DNA from: Bacillus sp. AFS088145
GTDB lineage: Bacteria > Bacillota > Bacilli > Bacillales > Bacillaceae_G
Length of the DNA: 64,000 nucleotides
Reading direction: 5' to 3'
Assembly: GCF_002564465.1 (NCBI RefSeq)
Contig: NZ_NUUX01000010.1
Location: forward strand, 151,100 to 215,099
Shown piece after piece: positions 1-8,933 of the stretch. Made by a program: the position numbers and the translations under genes. Positions within the stretch are counted from its first letter, which is position 1. Each line of letters begins with the position of its first letter. Under the pieces are notes generated by a model, which did no database searches, had not been told where the DNA came from, and saw nothing but the letters and a program-made list of their open reading frames with translations.

Positions 1-45
1 ATTGGACCATTAACTGAAAAACAATTAAATGCATTTTTAAAATAA
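1..45 (+). CDS. C-terminal tail of an upstream gene (probably thioredoxin-like YneN/StoA type)
   Basis: Fourteen codons and a TAA enter from the left edge and read IGPLTEKQLNAFLK. A short GxxTExxL-type ending is usual for membrane-anchored TlpA/ResA-family thioredoxin-like proteins. In B. subtilis the gene before tlp is yneN, a member of that family. The identification therefore rests mainly on synteny; the sequence itself shows only that a + strand reading frame ends here. Confidence 0.45.
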   Translation: MGPLTEKQLNAFLK

Positions 46-117
46 GAAAAAATTTACTAAAATGTAAGAAAACTCTTTTTTTTGGCAATACTAACATAAA
101 AAGAAGAGGTGATTGTT

Positions 118-261
118 TTGAGAAAGAAAAGACATAAATCCTTTCAAGAATTAATTCTTGAAAATAAAAATTCACTATTAAATGATGAAGAAGCTTTAAA
201 TAAAATATATGATCGACTGGAAGAACGTTTAGAAAGAAAAGCTAAAAGCGAAGTAATTTAG
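118..261 (+). CDS. FbpB-family small basic protein
   Basis: A 47-residue reading frame starts at TTG (118) behind the ribosome site AGAGGTG and ends TAG. The product begins [17 protein letters not shown] and is highly charged, with many Lys, Arg and Glu and an ERLERK tail, matching my memory of FbpB-like small basic proteins of Bacillus. In B. subtilis FbpB is Fur-controlled and works with the small RNA FsrA in iron sparing. No Fur box is visible here, so the iron role is family knowledge only. The gene is alone between the yneN-like tail and sspN. Confidence 0.7.
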   Translation: MRKKRHKSFQELILENKNSLLNDEEALNKIYDRLEERLERKAKSEVI

Positions 262-354
262 TCAGTTTCGAAAATCGATTTTGTTTTATACAAGAGAAGG
301 AATTATTTCCTTCTTTTTTTGTTGTCAAAATTGGTCATTTTTTAATTTCCTTTT

Positions 355-383
355 ACATATTTACAGCAACAATACTCATACTA
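355..383 (+). promoter_or_regulatory. Candidate SigG/SigF promoter of sspN-tlp
   Basis: CATACTA at 377-383 matches the forespore sigma -10 consensus CATWMTA. Seventeen bases upstream ACATA (355-359) is one base from the -35 consensus GHATR. It lies 18 bases before the sspN start. In B. subtilis sspN-tlp is transcribed by SigG, so the position fits. Confidence 0.6.
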
Positions 384-401
384 TCGCTAGGGGGCGATAA
401 A

Positions 402-542
402 ATGGGAAATCCAAAAAAACATCCTAAAGATTTTGTACCAAATCATGTCGGTACTCAAAACAAAGCAGCTGGTGGGAATAAGGGTAAACAAATGCAGTAT
501 AAAGATCCTACTGGCAAACAACCAATTGTAGATAACGGGTAA
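402..542 (+). CDS. sspN: Small acid-soluble spore protein N
   Basis: A 46-residue protein begins [19 protein letters not shown] and ends PIVDNG. It is Lys, Gln, Asn and Gly rich, like B. subtilis SspN (similar length, same MGN start, PxHxGT motif and a GxxP tail). SspN is a minor SASP made in the forespore; its exact role in the spore is unclear. The ATG follows a strong AGGGGG ribosome site and a forespore-type promoter. The next gene is tlp, as in the B. subtilis sspN-tlp operon, which supports the call. Confidence 0.85.
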   Translation: MGNPKKHPKDFVPNHVGTQNKAAGGNKGKQMQYKDPTGKQPIVDNG

Positions 543-582
543 AATCCAAAACACAAAAACAAATTTTGAATTGGAGTGATTT

Positions 583-819
583 ATGATGGAATATACAAAT
601 ACACCGAAGCCAGATGATCGTAGTGATAATGCAAGAAAAATTCAAGATAATATAAACAATACGAAGGAAAATATGAAAGAAGCAGAAGCTTCAATGAAAT
701 TCGGAAATGAACAAGATCGTCAAAATGCATTAGCTAAAAATCAACGTCGTGAGGAAGCTATATCAGCATTAGAAAGTGAACTAAAAGACGAACAAGCATT
801 TAATAATACAAATGACTAA
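583..819 (+). CDS. tlp: Thioredoxin-like small spore protein Tlp
   Basis: A 78-residue, very hydrophilic protein contains the Tlp signature PDDRSDNARKIQDNI near residues 10-24 and the tail RREEAISALESELKDE. It is predicted helical and has no cysteine, as usual for Tlp despite its name. The ribosome site GGAG at 573-576 allows a start at ATG 583 or ATG 586. It lies 40 bases after sspN and is probably co-transcribed in the forespore. A strong hairpin terminator follows. Confidence 0.9.
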   Translation: MMEYTNTPKPDDRSDNARKIQDNINNTKENMKEAEASMKFGNEQDRQNALAKNQRREEAISALESELKDEQAFNNTND

Positions 820-830
820 TTAAAAAAATA

Positions 831-872
831 AGCTAGGTATTTAGAGTAAGCCTCATAAATACCTAGCTTTTC
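831..872. terminator. Bidirectional terminator between tlp and sleL
   Basis: Inverted repeat with arms AGCTAGGTATTTA and TAAATACCTAGCT, A-rich on the left and T-rich on the right, lying between two convergent genes. It can end both transcripts. Confidence 0.85.
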
Positions 873-873
873 T

Positions 874-2157
874 TTACGCTCTTTTAACTACATTAAAATT
901 AGCTTCAAGAAGCTCCCAATTTTGAATAAAAGGTAATCCTAATTTCCAATAGGATATCCCTCGTATATTCTCTTCTTTTATTAAGTTAAACTTGGCTTGA
1001 ATTGATCTTGCATCTTCGAACCAAACTTCATGTTTTTGACCATTTGATTCTGTATATCGGAAATGAGGTGCTTTAGCTTTGTTATCAAAAAGGATTTCGT
1101 TTGTCATTTGAATTGCTAAATTTGTAGCAGCTTCAGCACTTAATGCTTTAGCCATGGTACCTTGTTTAAATGGAACTTTCCAGTCAAATCCATATAAATT
1201 TTGACCCATTACAATTTTTGGTACAGGAATTACGGTCTTGGCATAGTTGATTACTTTACGAACTTGATCAATCGGTGATACGGCCATAGGAGGACCGCCT
1301 TGCCAACCCCAATCATATGTCATGATAACAACGAAGTCCACAACTTTACCTATGTTAGCATAGTCATGAGCTTCGTAAAATCTACCTTTTTGGTGTGAAC
1401 TTGTTTTTGGTATTAAAGTAGCACTCAATATGAATCCTTGAGGTAGCCTTGATTTTACTTTATTTAAAAAATTAATATAAGCTACACGATCCGTTGAAGC
1501 AACATCTTCAAAGTCTATATTTACTTCTCGAAATCCGTATTTATTAGCAGTACTAATAATTGTATTGATCAGTTTATCTTGAACAGCTGGACTTTGTAAT
1601 ATATCAGTTGCTAGAGATGTTGAAAACTGTCCATTTTCAAGATTAGAGACAACCATCATATATATACAGCGATTATCCTTTGCGATTTGAGGAATGTTTC
1701 CAAGCGGCGGTTCTGATAGTGTACCATCTCTTTTTGCATCAAAGCTAAAATGTGCTAAATAAGTTAAAAACTTACTTTCTGTTCGAGCTGATTCTTCAAG
1801 CGCTGGTTTAATTGGGTTTGAAGTAGGTTGTAAATAGCCAATTGATTCGATATTTCTTTTCTTTCTTGGTGGAAGATGTAGCTTTTGACCGACATTTAAT
1901 GATGCATATGGACTAATTCCACTTAAAGTTGCAATTTGACTTGATGTTACACCATAGGTTAAAGCTAAATCATATAAGTTATCACCGGGTTGAACAAAAT
2001 ATTCGTTTCCTGTAGTTGGTACAACAAGCGATTGACCTTTTATTATTTTATAAGGAGCTACAAGAGCATTTGAATTAATGAGTGCTTGGCGTTCAACGCT
2101 ATAAAAATCTGCAATACTCATTACTGTTTCTCCACTTTTTACAACATGAATTTGCAT
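874..2157 (-). CDS. sleL: Spore cortex-lytic enzyme, LysM-LysM-GH18 (SleL/YaaH type)
   Basis: The protein has two N-terminal LysM repeats (about residues 2-46 and 52-96, each with a GxTxxxIA- or GDNLYDLA-like motif), then a glycoside hydrolase family 18 domain. The GH18 catalytic strand reads EVNIDFEDV; the Glu after DF is the expected acid/base. At about 427 residues it matches SleL/YaaH, an N-acetylglucosaminidase that digests cortex fragments during germination. It has no signal peptide, as is normal for SleL made in the mother cell. The ribosome site GGAAGGAG allows ATG 2157 or TTG 2160; ATG was chosen. Confidence 0.9.
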   Translation of the reverse strand: MQIHVVKSGETVMSIADFYSVERQALINSNALVAPYKIIKGQSLVVPTTGNEYFVQPGDNLYDLALTYGVTSSQIATLSGISPYASLNVGQKLHLPPRKKRNIESIGYLQPTSNPIKPALEESARTESKFLTYLAHFSFDAKRDGTLSEPPLGNIPQIAKDNRCIYMMVVSNLENGQFSTSLATDILQSPAVQDKLINTIISTANKYGFREVNIDFEDVASTDRVAYINFLNKVKSRLPQGFILSATLIPKTSSHQKGRFYEAHDYANIGKVVDFVVIMTYDWGWQGGPPMAVSPIDQVRKVINYAKTVIPVPKIVMGQNLYGFDWKVPFKQGTMAKALSAEAATNLAIQMTNEILFDNKAKAPHFRYTESNGQKHEVWFEDARSIQAKFNLIKEENIRGISYWKLGLPFIQNWELLEANFNVVKRA

Positions 2158-2273
2158 CAAGTTTATCTCCTTCCATTAATCGTAGATATTCGTCTCTATT
2201 AAATATATGCCAAAGAGTTTGGATTAGAAGAGGTTAGGTGGAAAAGCAAATTGAAATTGATTTTGAATATAAA

Positions 2274-2463
2274 AAACCTAGCCAAAGCTAGGTTTCAGAC
2301 TGCCCGCCAAACGCTCGCTTACTTCGTTGCTTCGCCTGCTAAAGCGGTGCTCATTACCGTCTAAGGTAACTCCGCTCCTCGAAAGACAAGCGCTTGCAAT
2401 CAGTTTGAAAATCAAGTTTTTAGGATTTCGTAAACGCAATGAAACCTAGCCAAAGCTAGGTTT
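2274..2463. repeat. TAR repeat copy A, flanked by a duplicated terminator hairpin
   Basis: A GC-richer block (about 2296-2416) shares long stretches with the blocks at 8764-8906 (inverted) and 9364-9512. Common words include CGCTCGCTTACTTCGTTGC, CTCATTACC, GGTAACTCCGCTCC and CTCGAAAGACAAGCGCTTGC. A perfect 22-base hairpin (arms CCTAGC and GCTAGG) is present on both sides, at 2274-2295 and 2442-2463. It looks like a terminator that was duplicated when the element arrived. No reading frame is evident inside. Confidence 0.8.
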
Positions 2464-2476
2464 TTAGGACAAATAT

Positions 2477-3370
2477 TTATTTTTTTGATTCTTTATCGCT
2501 ATTTGGATCAAGTGGGAATTGAATGATATTTGAGTTACTGCCTGAGACAGTAGGGAGTTTACCATCCCATTTCTCTGCTTTTTTGTATTCAATTAATTCA
2601 TTGGTCAACGTTTGTTGGATTACTTGGTTCGCTTTTGCTTGACCCTGTGCCCGGATTAGTTGTGAATCAGCATCAGCCTTTGCTTCCACTTTTTTCTTTT
2701 CTGCTTCAATTTTTGCCGTTTCTAGTTCAATTTTTTTACGATCATTTTCTTGGGCAGCTTGAACACGTGCATCAATTGCATCCTGCGTTTTTGCGTCTGG
2801 TTTTGGCGTTCCTAACGTTAAATTTTCAACAAAGAAACCAAGTACTTTTACATCGTCTTTATAGAGTGTTTCAATATCAGCTGAGGCATTACTTGATTTC
2901 TCACCGTATAATTGTAAAACTGTGTATTTTGATACGGCAATTCGAGCTGCATCTTGTAAACGTTTCTTCAAATATGTATCTTCAATTTCTTCAATAGACA
3001 CAGGTCCAAACTCGTTAAACATTGAGACTACTTTAGAAGGATCAATTTTATATGTATATGATAAATCCATTTCAATTCTTTTACCGTCTGAAGTAGCTAA
3101 TGCAACGTCTTTATATTCTACAGTACGAAGACGGACAGGGTATTCTGTAACTTTATCGAATAAACCAACGAAATTCCAGCCCTGAGATAATGTATTTTTC
3201 TGTATACCCCCATTTGGTGAATAGACAACTCCGACATAACCAGGTGTTATTTTTTCAATAAATAGTGTTGGAATTGTTGCGATTATGATCAGTGCAATAC
3301 CCGCGATGATTCCTCCAATTAGTTTACGGCTGAAAAATGAATTCTTTTTTTCATTTGGACGAATTTCCAT
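2477..3370 (-). CDS. SPFH/band-7 (prohibitin-like) membrane protein
   Basis: The 297-residue protein has a short cytoplasmic N-terminus, one membrane segment (about residues 17-38) and an SPFH/band-7 domain (about 40-215, beginning IEKITPGYVGVVYSPNGG). A Lys/Glu/Ala-rich coiled coil follows (about 205-245, KKIELETAKIEAEKKKVEAK). Members of the family oligomerise and scaffold membrane microdomains or modulate proteases; a specific partner cannot be named here. ATG 3370 follows the ribosome site AAGGGGG. A small membrane-protein gene overlaps its start, so the two are probably translated from one message. Confidence 0.88.
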   Translation of the reverse strand: MEIRPNEKKNSFFSRKLIGGIIAGIALIIIATIPTLFIEKITPGYVGVVYSPNGGIQKNTLSQGWNFVGLFDKVTEYPVRLRTVEYKDVALATSDGKRIEMDLSYTYKIDPSKVVSMFNEFGPVSIEEIEDTYLKKRLQDAARIAVSKYTVLQLYGEKSSNASADIETLYKDDVKVLGFFVENLTLGTPKPDAKTQDAIDARVQAAQENDRKKIELETAKIEAEKKKVEAKADADSQLIRAQGQAKANQVIQQTLTNELIEYKKAEKWDGKLPTVSGSNSNIIQFPLDPNSDKESKK

Positions 3371-3512
3371 TATTTTTGTCCCCCTTATCCTTTAAAATAT
3401 TTTTTACTTTAGCTGATTTCTCACCAATTTTTTCAAATGTTGGAGAAAGAAGAAGCCATACTCCGAATAAAAAAAGAAGGATGATTAAGATTGAGCCCAC
3501 TAGAACCTTCAA
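3351..3512 (-). CDS. Small single-pass membrane protein overlapping the band-7 gene
   Basis: A 53-residue frame starts at TTG (3512) directly behind a strong GGAGG site. It encodes MKVLVGSILIILLFLFGVWL followed by a short charged tail (residues 25-53). Residues 3-23 form one membrane helix. The frame ends inside the band-7 coding region, overlapping it by 20 bases, which suggests translational coupling. I do not recognise a family; the context suggests a role tied to the SPFH protein. Confidence 0.6.
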   Translation of the reverse strand: MKVLVGSILIILLFLFGVWLLLSPTFEKIGEKSAKVKNILKDKGDKNNGNSSK

Positions 3513-3652
3513 GAAGATCGACCTCCAAATTTCTAATATTAGAAAATCATTAGTTTATTATAAGAAAATTATAACATTTAGGATAAGTTAAAAAATAGAA
3601 CAATTATTAATTTTTTGGTAAAGTATTCTGTAGAAGAATAAGAGGTGAATTT

Positions 3653-4075
3653 ATGTTTATTTCAGAAAAATTAGTTGAAGTAAGATATGCAGAAACAGAT
3701 GCAATGGGTGTAGTATACCATGCAAATTATTTAGTATGGTTTGAAATTGGCCGTACTCAATTAATAAAAGATTTGGGCTTTAATTATGCAGAAATGGAAT
3801 CACAAGGTGTCATTTCTCCAGTGATCGATTTGAATGTTTCATACAAGAAAAGTCTACGATATGGACAAACAGCTAAAGTAAAAACAAAAATAAAATCACT
3901 TACACCACTTAAAGTGATCTACGAATATGAGATTCTTAATGAAGAAGGCGATATTTGCTGTATAGGAAATTCAACACATGTCCTTGTTCATAAAGAAACA
4001 TTTAGACCGATTAAATTTAAGAAAATGTTCCCTGATTGGTATGAGGCATATGAGAAGGCGATGGGGCAGGTTTAA
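3653..4075 (+). CDS. Acyl-CoA thioesterase, hotdog fold (YbgC/FadM type, YneP-like)
   Basis: The 140-residue protein is a 4-hydroxybenzoyl-CoA/YbgC-type hotdog thioesterase. The signature YAETDAMGVVYHANYLVWFE (residues 12-31) includes the usual catalytic Asp and the HxNY motif. It hydrolyses acyl-CoA thioesters in the cytosol; the natural substrate is not predictable. The ATG follows AAGAGGTG. B. subtilis YneP lies in the same neighbourhood (tlp - yneP - ... - plsY), so orthology is likely. Confidence 0.9.
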   Translation: MFISEKLVEVRYAETDAMGVVYHANYLVWFEIGRTQLIKDLGFNYAEMESQGVISPVIDLNVSYKKSLRYGQTAKVKTKIKSLTPLKVIYEYEILNEEGDICCIGNSTHVLVHKETFRPIKFKKMFPDWYEAYEKAMGQV

Positions 4076-4107
4076 AGGTATAGAGGACAAAAAGTGCATG
4101 AAAAAAT

Positions 4108-4153
4108 AAAAGATTAGAGAGGGAAGATCATTAATCTTCAATCTCTAATCTTT
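4108..4153. terminator. Terminator between yneP-like gene and plsY
   Basis: Arms AAAGATTAGAGA and TCTCTAATCTTT enclose a loop that itself contains a small GAAGAT/ATCTTC stem. The two genes converge on it. Confidence 0.8.
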
Positions 4154-4167
4154 AGCTAATCTTGCAT

Positions 4168-4770
4168 TTAAAATTTTACTTTTGGCTCAGTTTTGTCTTT
4201 AATTCTTTTTATATTTGGACGATGTTTATATACGACAAAGATTGTAAGTACGATTAAAATATAAGTTATTATGTACCCATTGTCTTTAATTAGTCCCGTG
4301 TATTCCATAATAAAAGCTAAAATTGTACCTAAAAAAGCAGTTAACATAGACGAAAGTGAAACGTATTTTGTTGTTTTTAAACTAATTGCGAAGATAATAA
4401 TTAAGCAGGCAAAAAGTAGTGGCGATGCATATAATAAGATCCCTGCAGAGGTTGCTACCGCTTTACCACCTCTAAAACCGGCAAATATTGGATACATATG
4501 ACCAAAAACAGCAACTAGACCAATAATTAATGGGTGAATTCCATGATAATGGAATAATACAGGTAATGAAGCTGCTAGTGTTCCTTTTAAAATATCTCCA
4601 AGTGTTACAATAATACCTGCTTTTTTTCCTAATGTGCGGAATGTATTTGTCGCACCAAGATTTCCACTACCGTGTTGACGGATATCTACTCCGTAAAATA
4701 TTTTTCCAACTACTAAACCGAATGGTACTGATCCGATTAAATAGGCTAGTACAATAATGACCAAACTCAT
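4168..4770 (-). CDS. plsY: Glycerol-3-phosphate acyltransferase PlsY
   Basis: The 200-residue membrane protein transfers acyl groups from acyl-phosphate (made by PlsX) to glycerol-3-phosphate, the first step of phospholipid synthesis. It carries the family's three motifs: [11 protein letters not shown] near residue 13, [15 protein letters not shown] (31-45) with the conserved Ser and Asn, and [13 protein letters not shown] near residue 98. About five membrane segments are visible. ATG 4770 follows AAAAGGAG. In B. subtilis plsY (yneS) lies next to yneT-parE-parC; here a two-component system and htrA separate them and plsY is on the opposite strand. Confidence 0.95.
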   Translation of the reverse strand: MSLVIIVLAYLIGSVPFGLVVGKIFYGVDIRQHGSGNLGATNTFRTLGKKAGIIVTLGDILKGTLAASLPVLFHYHGIHPLIIGLVAVFGHMYPIFAGFRGGKAVATSAGILLYASPLLFACLIIIFAISLKTTKYVSLSSMLTAFLGTILAFIMEYTGLIKDNGYIITYILIVLTIFVVYKHRPNIKRIKDKTEPKVKF

Positions 4771-4946
4771 TTTCTAGCTCCTTTTCAAACAATAATAAAT
4801 TAGTGCAGTATCATATGATTTTATCACAATTTTAAGCGAATATATAGATAGTTGCTTTAGATTATTAATTCAAATGAGGAAACAAAGGACATTTTATTTC
4901 AGGTAAAAGTTCTTATATCTATCAATTTTAATGGAAGGAAAAAAAT

Positions 4947-5621
4947 ATGAACCCGACAGTTTTAATCATTGAAGATGAAAAAAGATTAAGAGAAATCGTA
5001 AAAGAGTATTTTGAAAACGATCAATTTACAGTAATCGAAGCAGAAGATGGAGAACAAGGCATAAAGAAATTTAACGAAAATCAAGTAGATTTAATTATTC
5101 TAGATTTAATGCTACCAAAATTAGATGGTTGGGAAGTTTGTAAGCTAATTAGAGAGCAATCAAGTATTCCGATCATTATGACCACTGCCCGCTCAGAAGA
5201 AGAAGATCAATTACTTGGTTTTGATATTGGAACAGATGAATATGTGACAAAGCCATTCAGTCCTAAAATTCTAGTAGCAAAAGCAAAGAGTGTACTTAGA
5301 AGAACAGCTGATCCGAAAGAAGACGATAAAGAAACTAAAACGATATGTGGAATTACGATAAATACATCATCAAGGACAGCTTCAATTAATAATGAAATAT
5401 TACAACTTACGAATAAAGAGTTCGAATTACTATGTTATTTAATTGATAATAAAGGCATCGTATTAACAAGAGATCAATTATTGAATAATATTTGGGGCTT
5501 TGATTATTTTGGTGATGGAAGAACCGTCGATACACACATAAAAAAACTAAGACATAAATTGGGAGACAAAGCAAAGCATATAGCTACAGTAATTAGAGTT
5601 GGCTATAAGTTTGAGGAGTAG
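4947..5621 (+). CDS. OmpR-family response regulator
   Basis: The 224-residue protein has a receiver domain (residues 4-115) with acidic residues E9/D10, phosphoacceptor D53 in LIILDLMLPKLDG and the VTKPF lysine near 102. A winged-helix DNA-binding domain follows (about 130-222). The kinase gene starts four bases after its stop, so they form one operon. The target genes are not known; the htrA-type protease just downstream is the natural first candidate. A strong ribosome site (GGAAGGAAA) precedes the ATG. Confidence 0.92.
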   Translation: MNPTVLIIEDEKRLREIVKEYFENDQFTVIEAEDGEQGIKKFNENQVDLIILDLMLPKLDGWEVCKLIREQSSIPIIMTTARSEEEDQLLGFDIGTDEYVTKPFSPKILVAKAKSVLRRTADPKEDDKETKTICGITINTSSRTASINNEILQLTNKEFELLCYLIDNKGIVLTRDQLLNNIWGFDYFGDGRTVDTHIKKLRHKLGDKAKHIATVIRVGYKFEE

Positions 5622-5624
5622 AAG

Positions 5625-7415
5625 ATGAAAAATAGTATAGTTCGTAAACTTTTTTTATCCATAACGTTATTACTTGTTATTTTTTTATTAATTGTATTTG
5701 TTGGTCAATCAATCTTTATGCAATCTTTTTATACGAATAAGAAAGTAAATATTGTAACAGATGAACTTACACAATTTGCTAAAGGGTATAAAGTGGGGAA
5801 ATTTAACAACAATCAGTTTCAGCAAGAACTATCCAAACTATATTCCAAATACAATACAACTTTAGCAGTTTTAGATAAAAGAGGGGTACTAAAAGCTGAG
5901 AATAATTTTGATTTAACCGTTCTTACGAATGAAGGAAAAAAGGTATATGTACCTTTAAATAATCTATTATATTCGGATCAAATAGACAGTATTTTAGGGC
6001 TTAATATTAAAGAAAATTCAAGGATTACAATCCGAGGTTATGTTCAAGATGATTATTTTATTCCACTCTATATAAAAACGAATATAGGTGTGTGGCAAGA
6101 GGAAAATCAACCGTCTAACACAATTCAATTGTCAACTAAAGATAATCTTCAGGAAATGGTGAATATTGAAATTAAAGGGAAAGTTGTTAATTTACATTTA
6201 CCAATTGCAAATCAATATACATATTCAGCTCAAATGAATTCGTTAATGGGTGCAATTACTGATTGGACAAAGAGTAATGAAGATTTTTCTAACTATACTG
6301 AGAAGGATTTTCCATTAATTTATCGTTACTTAGACCGTGTAAATGGATTAGAAAATAAAGTTTTTATTTACCCAATTAATACTAATAAAGGTTCAAAAGA
6401 AGTTATTTTTGCCATTACATCACTTCAACCAGTAAATGAAGCAATGTACGTTTTAAAAGATTTTTATATTTACGCTTTTATTATTGCTTTATTATTGATT
6501 GTCATCGTTTCTTTTTACTATTCGAAATTGATTACGAAACCATTATTGAAAATGAATTCTGTAACAGATCAATTAGCAAAGTTAAACTTTAATGAAAAAA
6601 TCGATATTCAATCCGATGATGAAATTGGACAATTATCCAAATCAATTAATTCATTATCCGAGAATTTAGCTAGTACGATTGAAAATTTACAGCAGGCAAA
6701 TGTTAAATTAATGAAGGATATTGAAAAAGAAAAGCAGTTAGAACAAATAAGAAAAGAGTTTATTAGTGGTGTATCCCATGAGCTGAAAACGCCATTGAGT
6801 ATCGTGCAAAGTTATGCAGAAGGTTTAAAAGATGGATTAAATATTGAAAAAAATGGTTATTATGCAGATGTAATCCTTGAAGAAGTTGATCGGATGAACG
6901 GGTTAGTTGTCGATATGCTAGAACTTTCCAAACTTCAATCTGGAACATACACACTTAAAAGTGAACCTTTCTTAATTGTGGAGTGCATAGAAAATGTGAT
7001 TATTCGCATGTTTGAAAATAGTAATAATCATTGTCATTTCAATTTTAATCTAGATGAAGATATGCTCGTATTAGGTGAAAAAAGAAAAATAGAACAAGTA
7101 ATCATTAATATTCTTTCAAATGCAATCCATTATGGTAACCCAGGTAGTGTCATAAAAATGAATTTATTAGATGAAGGGGATTCTGTAAATATCTCTATTT
7201 TTAATGAAGGTAATCCAATCCCAGCTGATAAAATTGATAAAATTTGGGATCGCTTCTATCGAATTGATGAATCTAGAAATAGACAAAATGGTGGAACAGG
7301 TTTAGGTTTAGCAATCGTAAAAACAATCCTTGACTTACATCATTCGACTATAAAAGTTCATAATAAGGAAGACGGAGTTGAATTTATTTTTAATTTGAAA
7401 AAATATTTAAATTAA
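5625..7415 (+). CDS. Membrane sensor histidine kinase
   Basis: The 596-residue protein has a membrane helix at about 9-31, a large extracytoplasmic sensor region (about 32-280) and a second helix at about 282-303. A HAMP linker (about 303-358), a HisKA domain with phosphoacceptor H385 in GVSHELKTPLS and a HATPase domain with an N box (about 485-500) and GGTGLGLAI follow. The sensor region has no motif I recognise. It pairs with the preceding regulator. The HtrA protease downstream resembles the CssRS-HtrA arrangement for secretion stress, but this kinase is much longer than CssS, so that link is inference. Confidence 0.92.
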   Translation: MKNSIVRKLFLSITLLLVIFLLIVFVGQSIFMQSFYTNKKVNIVTDELTQFAKGYKVGKFNNNQFQQELSKLYSKYNTTLAVLDKRGVLKAENNFDLTVLTNEGKKVYVPLNNLLYSDQIDSILGLNIKENSRITIRGYVQDDYFIPLYIKTNIGVWQEENQPSNTIQLSTKDNLQEMVNIEIKGKVVNLHLPIANQYTYSAQMNSLMGAITDWTKSNEDFSNYTEKDFPLIYRYLDRVNGLENKVFIYPINTNKGSKEVIFAITSLQPVNEAMYVLKDFYIYAFIIALLLIVIVSFYYSKLITKPLLKMNSVTDQLAKLNFNEKIDIQSDDEIGQLSKSINSLSENLASTIENLQQANVKLMKDIEKEKQLEQIRKEFISGVSHELKTPLSIVQSYAEGLKDGLNIEKNGYYADVILEEVDRMNGLVVDMLELSKLQSGTYTLKSEPFLIVECIENVIIRMFENSNNHCHFNFNLDEDMLVLGEKRKIEQVIINILSNAIHYGNPGSVIKMNLLDEGDSVNISIFNEGNPIPADKIDKIWDRFYRIDESRNRQNGGTGLGLAIVKTILDLHHSTIKVHNKEDGVEFIFNLKKYLN

Positions 7416-7496
7416 ATCAAAAAGTTCACAGCAAATACACATGAGTGGGTTAAATTAATATCAATCAAAGTTACCTACATATTGGAGGAATGAATT

Positions 7497-8690
7497 ATGG
7501 GATATTATGATGAAACAGATTTATACGATGAAAATAATCATAAAAGACAAAAGAGAGGTAGACGTGGAGGGTATCCGCTTGTTACAGGCTTTATTGGAGC
7601 GATAATTGGAGCTGTAACGATCTCAATCGTATCCCCAGATATTTTTAACTTAACAAATAAAAATGCAAACTTATCAAATGATACGAATACTGTACCCACA
7701 CAAGTTATTAATGTATCAAGGGAAGATTTAACAACTACGATTCAAAATGCTCGCAAGTTTGTAGTAGGCGTTAATAATTATCAATCATCAAATCCATTTT
7801 CAATGGAAACGCAAGAAGCTGGATCGGGTTCAGGTGTTGTTTATAAAAAAGTAGGAAATAAAGCTTTAGTAGCGACAAATAACCACGTTGTTGCTGGTGC
7901 AAAACAATTAAAAGTAAAAATGGCAGATGGTCAATTAATTGATGCTAAACTTGTTGGAACAGATGAATTATTAGATTTAGCTGTTGTAGCAATTGATGCA
8001 AAATATGTTACGAATATTGCTAAATTAGGTGATTCGGAAAAAATTAACGTAGGTGAAACTGCTATTGCAATTGGAAATCCACTTGGATTTTTAGAAAGTA
8101 CTGTAACAGAAGGAATTGTAAGTAGTAAAGCTCGTGAAATACCACAAGATATTGATGGAGATGGAGTTGCAGATTACCAAACTCAAGTAATACAAACGGA
8201 TGCAGCGATTAATCCTGGTAATAGTGGTGGCGCTTTAATCAATGCAAAAGGTGAAGTAATCGGGATTAATTCAAGTAAAATTGCCGAACAAGCTGTTGAA
8301 GGAATTGGCTTTGCAATCCCAATGAATATTGCAAAGCCAGCTTTAGATCAAATCGAAAAATTTGGTGAAGTGACTCGACCTGTAATGGGTGTAGGCTTAA
8401 AATCACTTGATGAAATACCACAATTTAATATCGAAGAAACATTAAAATTACCTGGTTCAGTGACTAAAGGTGCAGTTGTTACACATGTTGATCCAAATAC
8501 TCCTGCTGCGAAAGTTGGAATGAAACAATTAGATGTTATCGTTGCACTTGATGACAAACCAGTAAGTGACGTAATTACTGTCAGAGAATACCTATATTCA
8601 CACAAAAAAGTTGGAGATAAATTAAAGATTACTTATTACCGTGATGGTAAATTAACTAATTCAACATTAACATTAGCATCTAGTCAATGA
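7497..8690 (+). CDS. HtrA-family membrane-anchored serine protease (HtrA/YyxA-like)
   Basis: The 397-residue protein has a basic cytoplasmic N-terminus (KRQKRGRRGG), one membrane anchor (about 27-46), a trypsin-like domain and a C-terminal PDZ domain (about 290-395). The triad is visible: H130 in ATNNHVVAGA, D160 in LLDLAVVAID and S243 in NPGNSGGALIN. It degrades misfolded secreted proteins on the outer face of the membrane. It lies 81 bases after a sensor kinase. B. subtilis has three such proteases (HtrA, HtrB, YyxA) and I cannot assign one. Confidence 0.92.
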   Translation: MGYYDETDLYDENNHKRQKRGRRGGYPLVTGFIGAIIGAVTISIVSPDIFNLTNKNANLSNDTNTVPTQVINVSREDLTTTIQNARKFVVGVNNYQSSNPFSMETQEAGSGSGVVYKKVGNKALVATNNHVVAGAKQLKVKMADGQLIDAKLVGTDELLDLAVVAIDAKYVTNIAKLGDSEKINVGETAIAIGNPLGFLESTVTEGIVSSKAREIPQDIDGDGVADYQTQVIQTDAAINPGNSGGALINAKGEVIGINSSKIAEQAVEGIGFAIPMNIAKPALDQIEKFGEVTRPVMGVGLKSLDEIPQFNIEETLKLPGSVTKGAVVTHVDPNTPAAKVGMKQLDVIVALDDKPVSDVITVREYLYSHKKVGDKLKITYYRDGKLTNSTLTLASSQ

Positions 8691-8763
8691 TTGACAGGCA
8701 ATTGACTTAGGAAATATGATAAAAGAATAATAAATAAGCGAAAATTTTAAAATGTAACATATA

Positions 8764-8906
8764 TTTGATTATTCAAACTGATTGAAAACGCTTGTCTTTC
8801 GAGGCGCGAAGGTTGATGAGGAGCGGAGTTACCTAAACAGGTAATGAGCACCGCAGTCAGACGAAGCAACGAAGAAAGCGAGCGTTTTTAACCGTTTGAA
8901 ACGCTT
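8764..8906. repeat. TAR repeat copy B (inverted)
   Basis: This block is the reverse complement of the repeat at 2296-2416: it reads AACGCTTGTCTTTCGAGG, then GAGCGGAGTTACCT, GGTAATGAGCACCGC, GAAGCAACGAAG and AAGCGAGCG. It is GC-richer than its surroundings. No target duplication or terminator is evident on its flanks. It fills most of the 243-base gap between htrA and the CoA-binding gene. Confidence 0.8.
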
Positions 8907-8933
8907 ATTTTATACAGAAAGGGTGAATAGCAA

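Noticed and set aside
2635..3185. Plus-strand frames inside the band-7 gene
   Set aside because: They are shadows of a well-supported minus-strand gene and lack ribosome sites.
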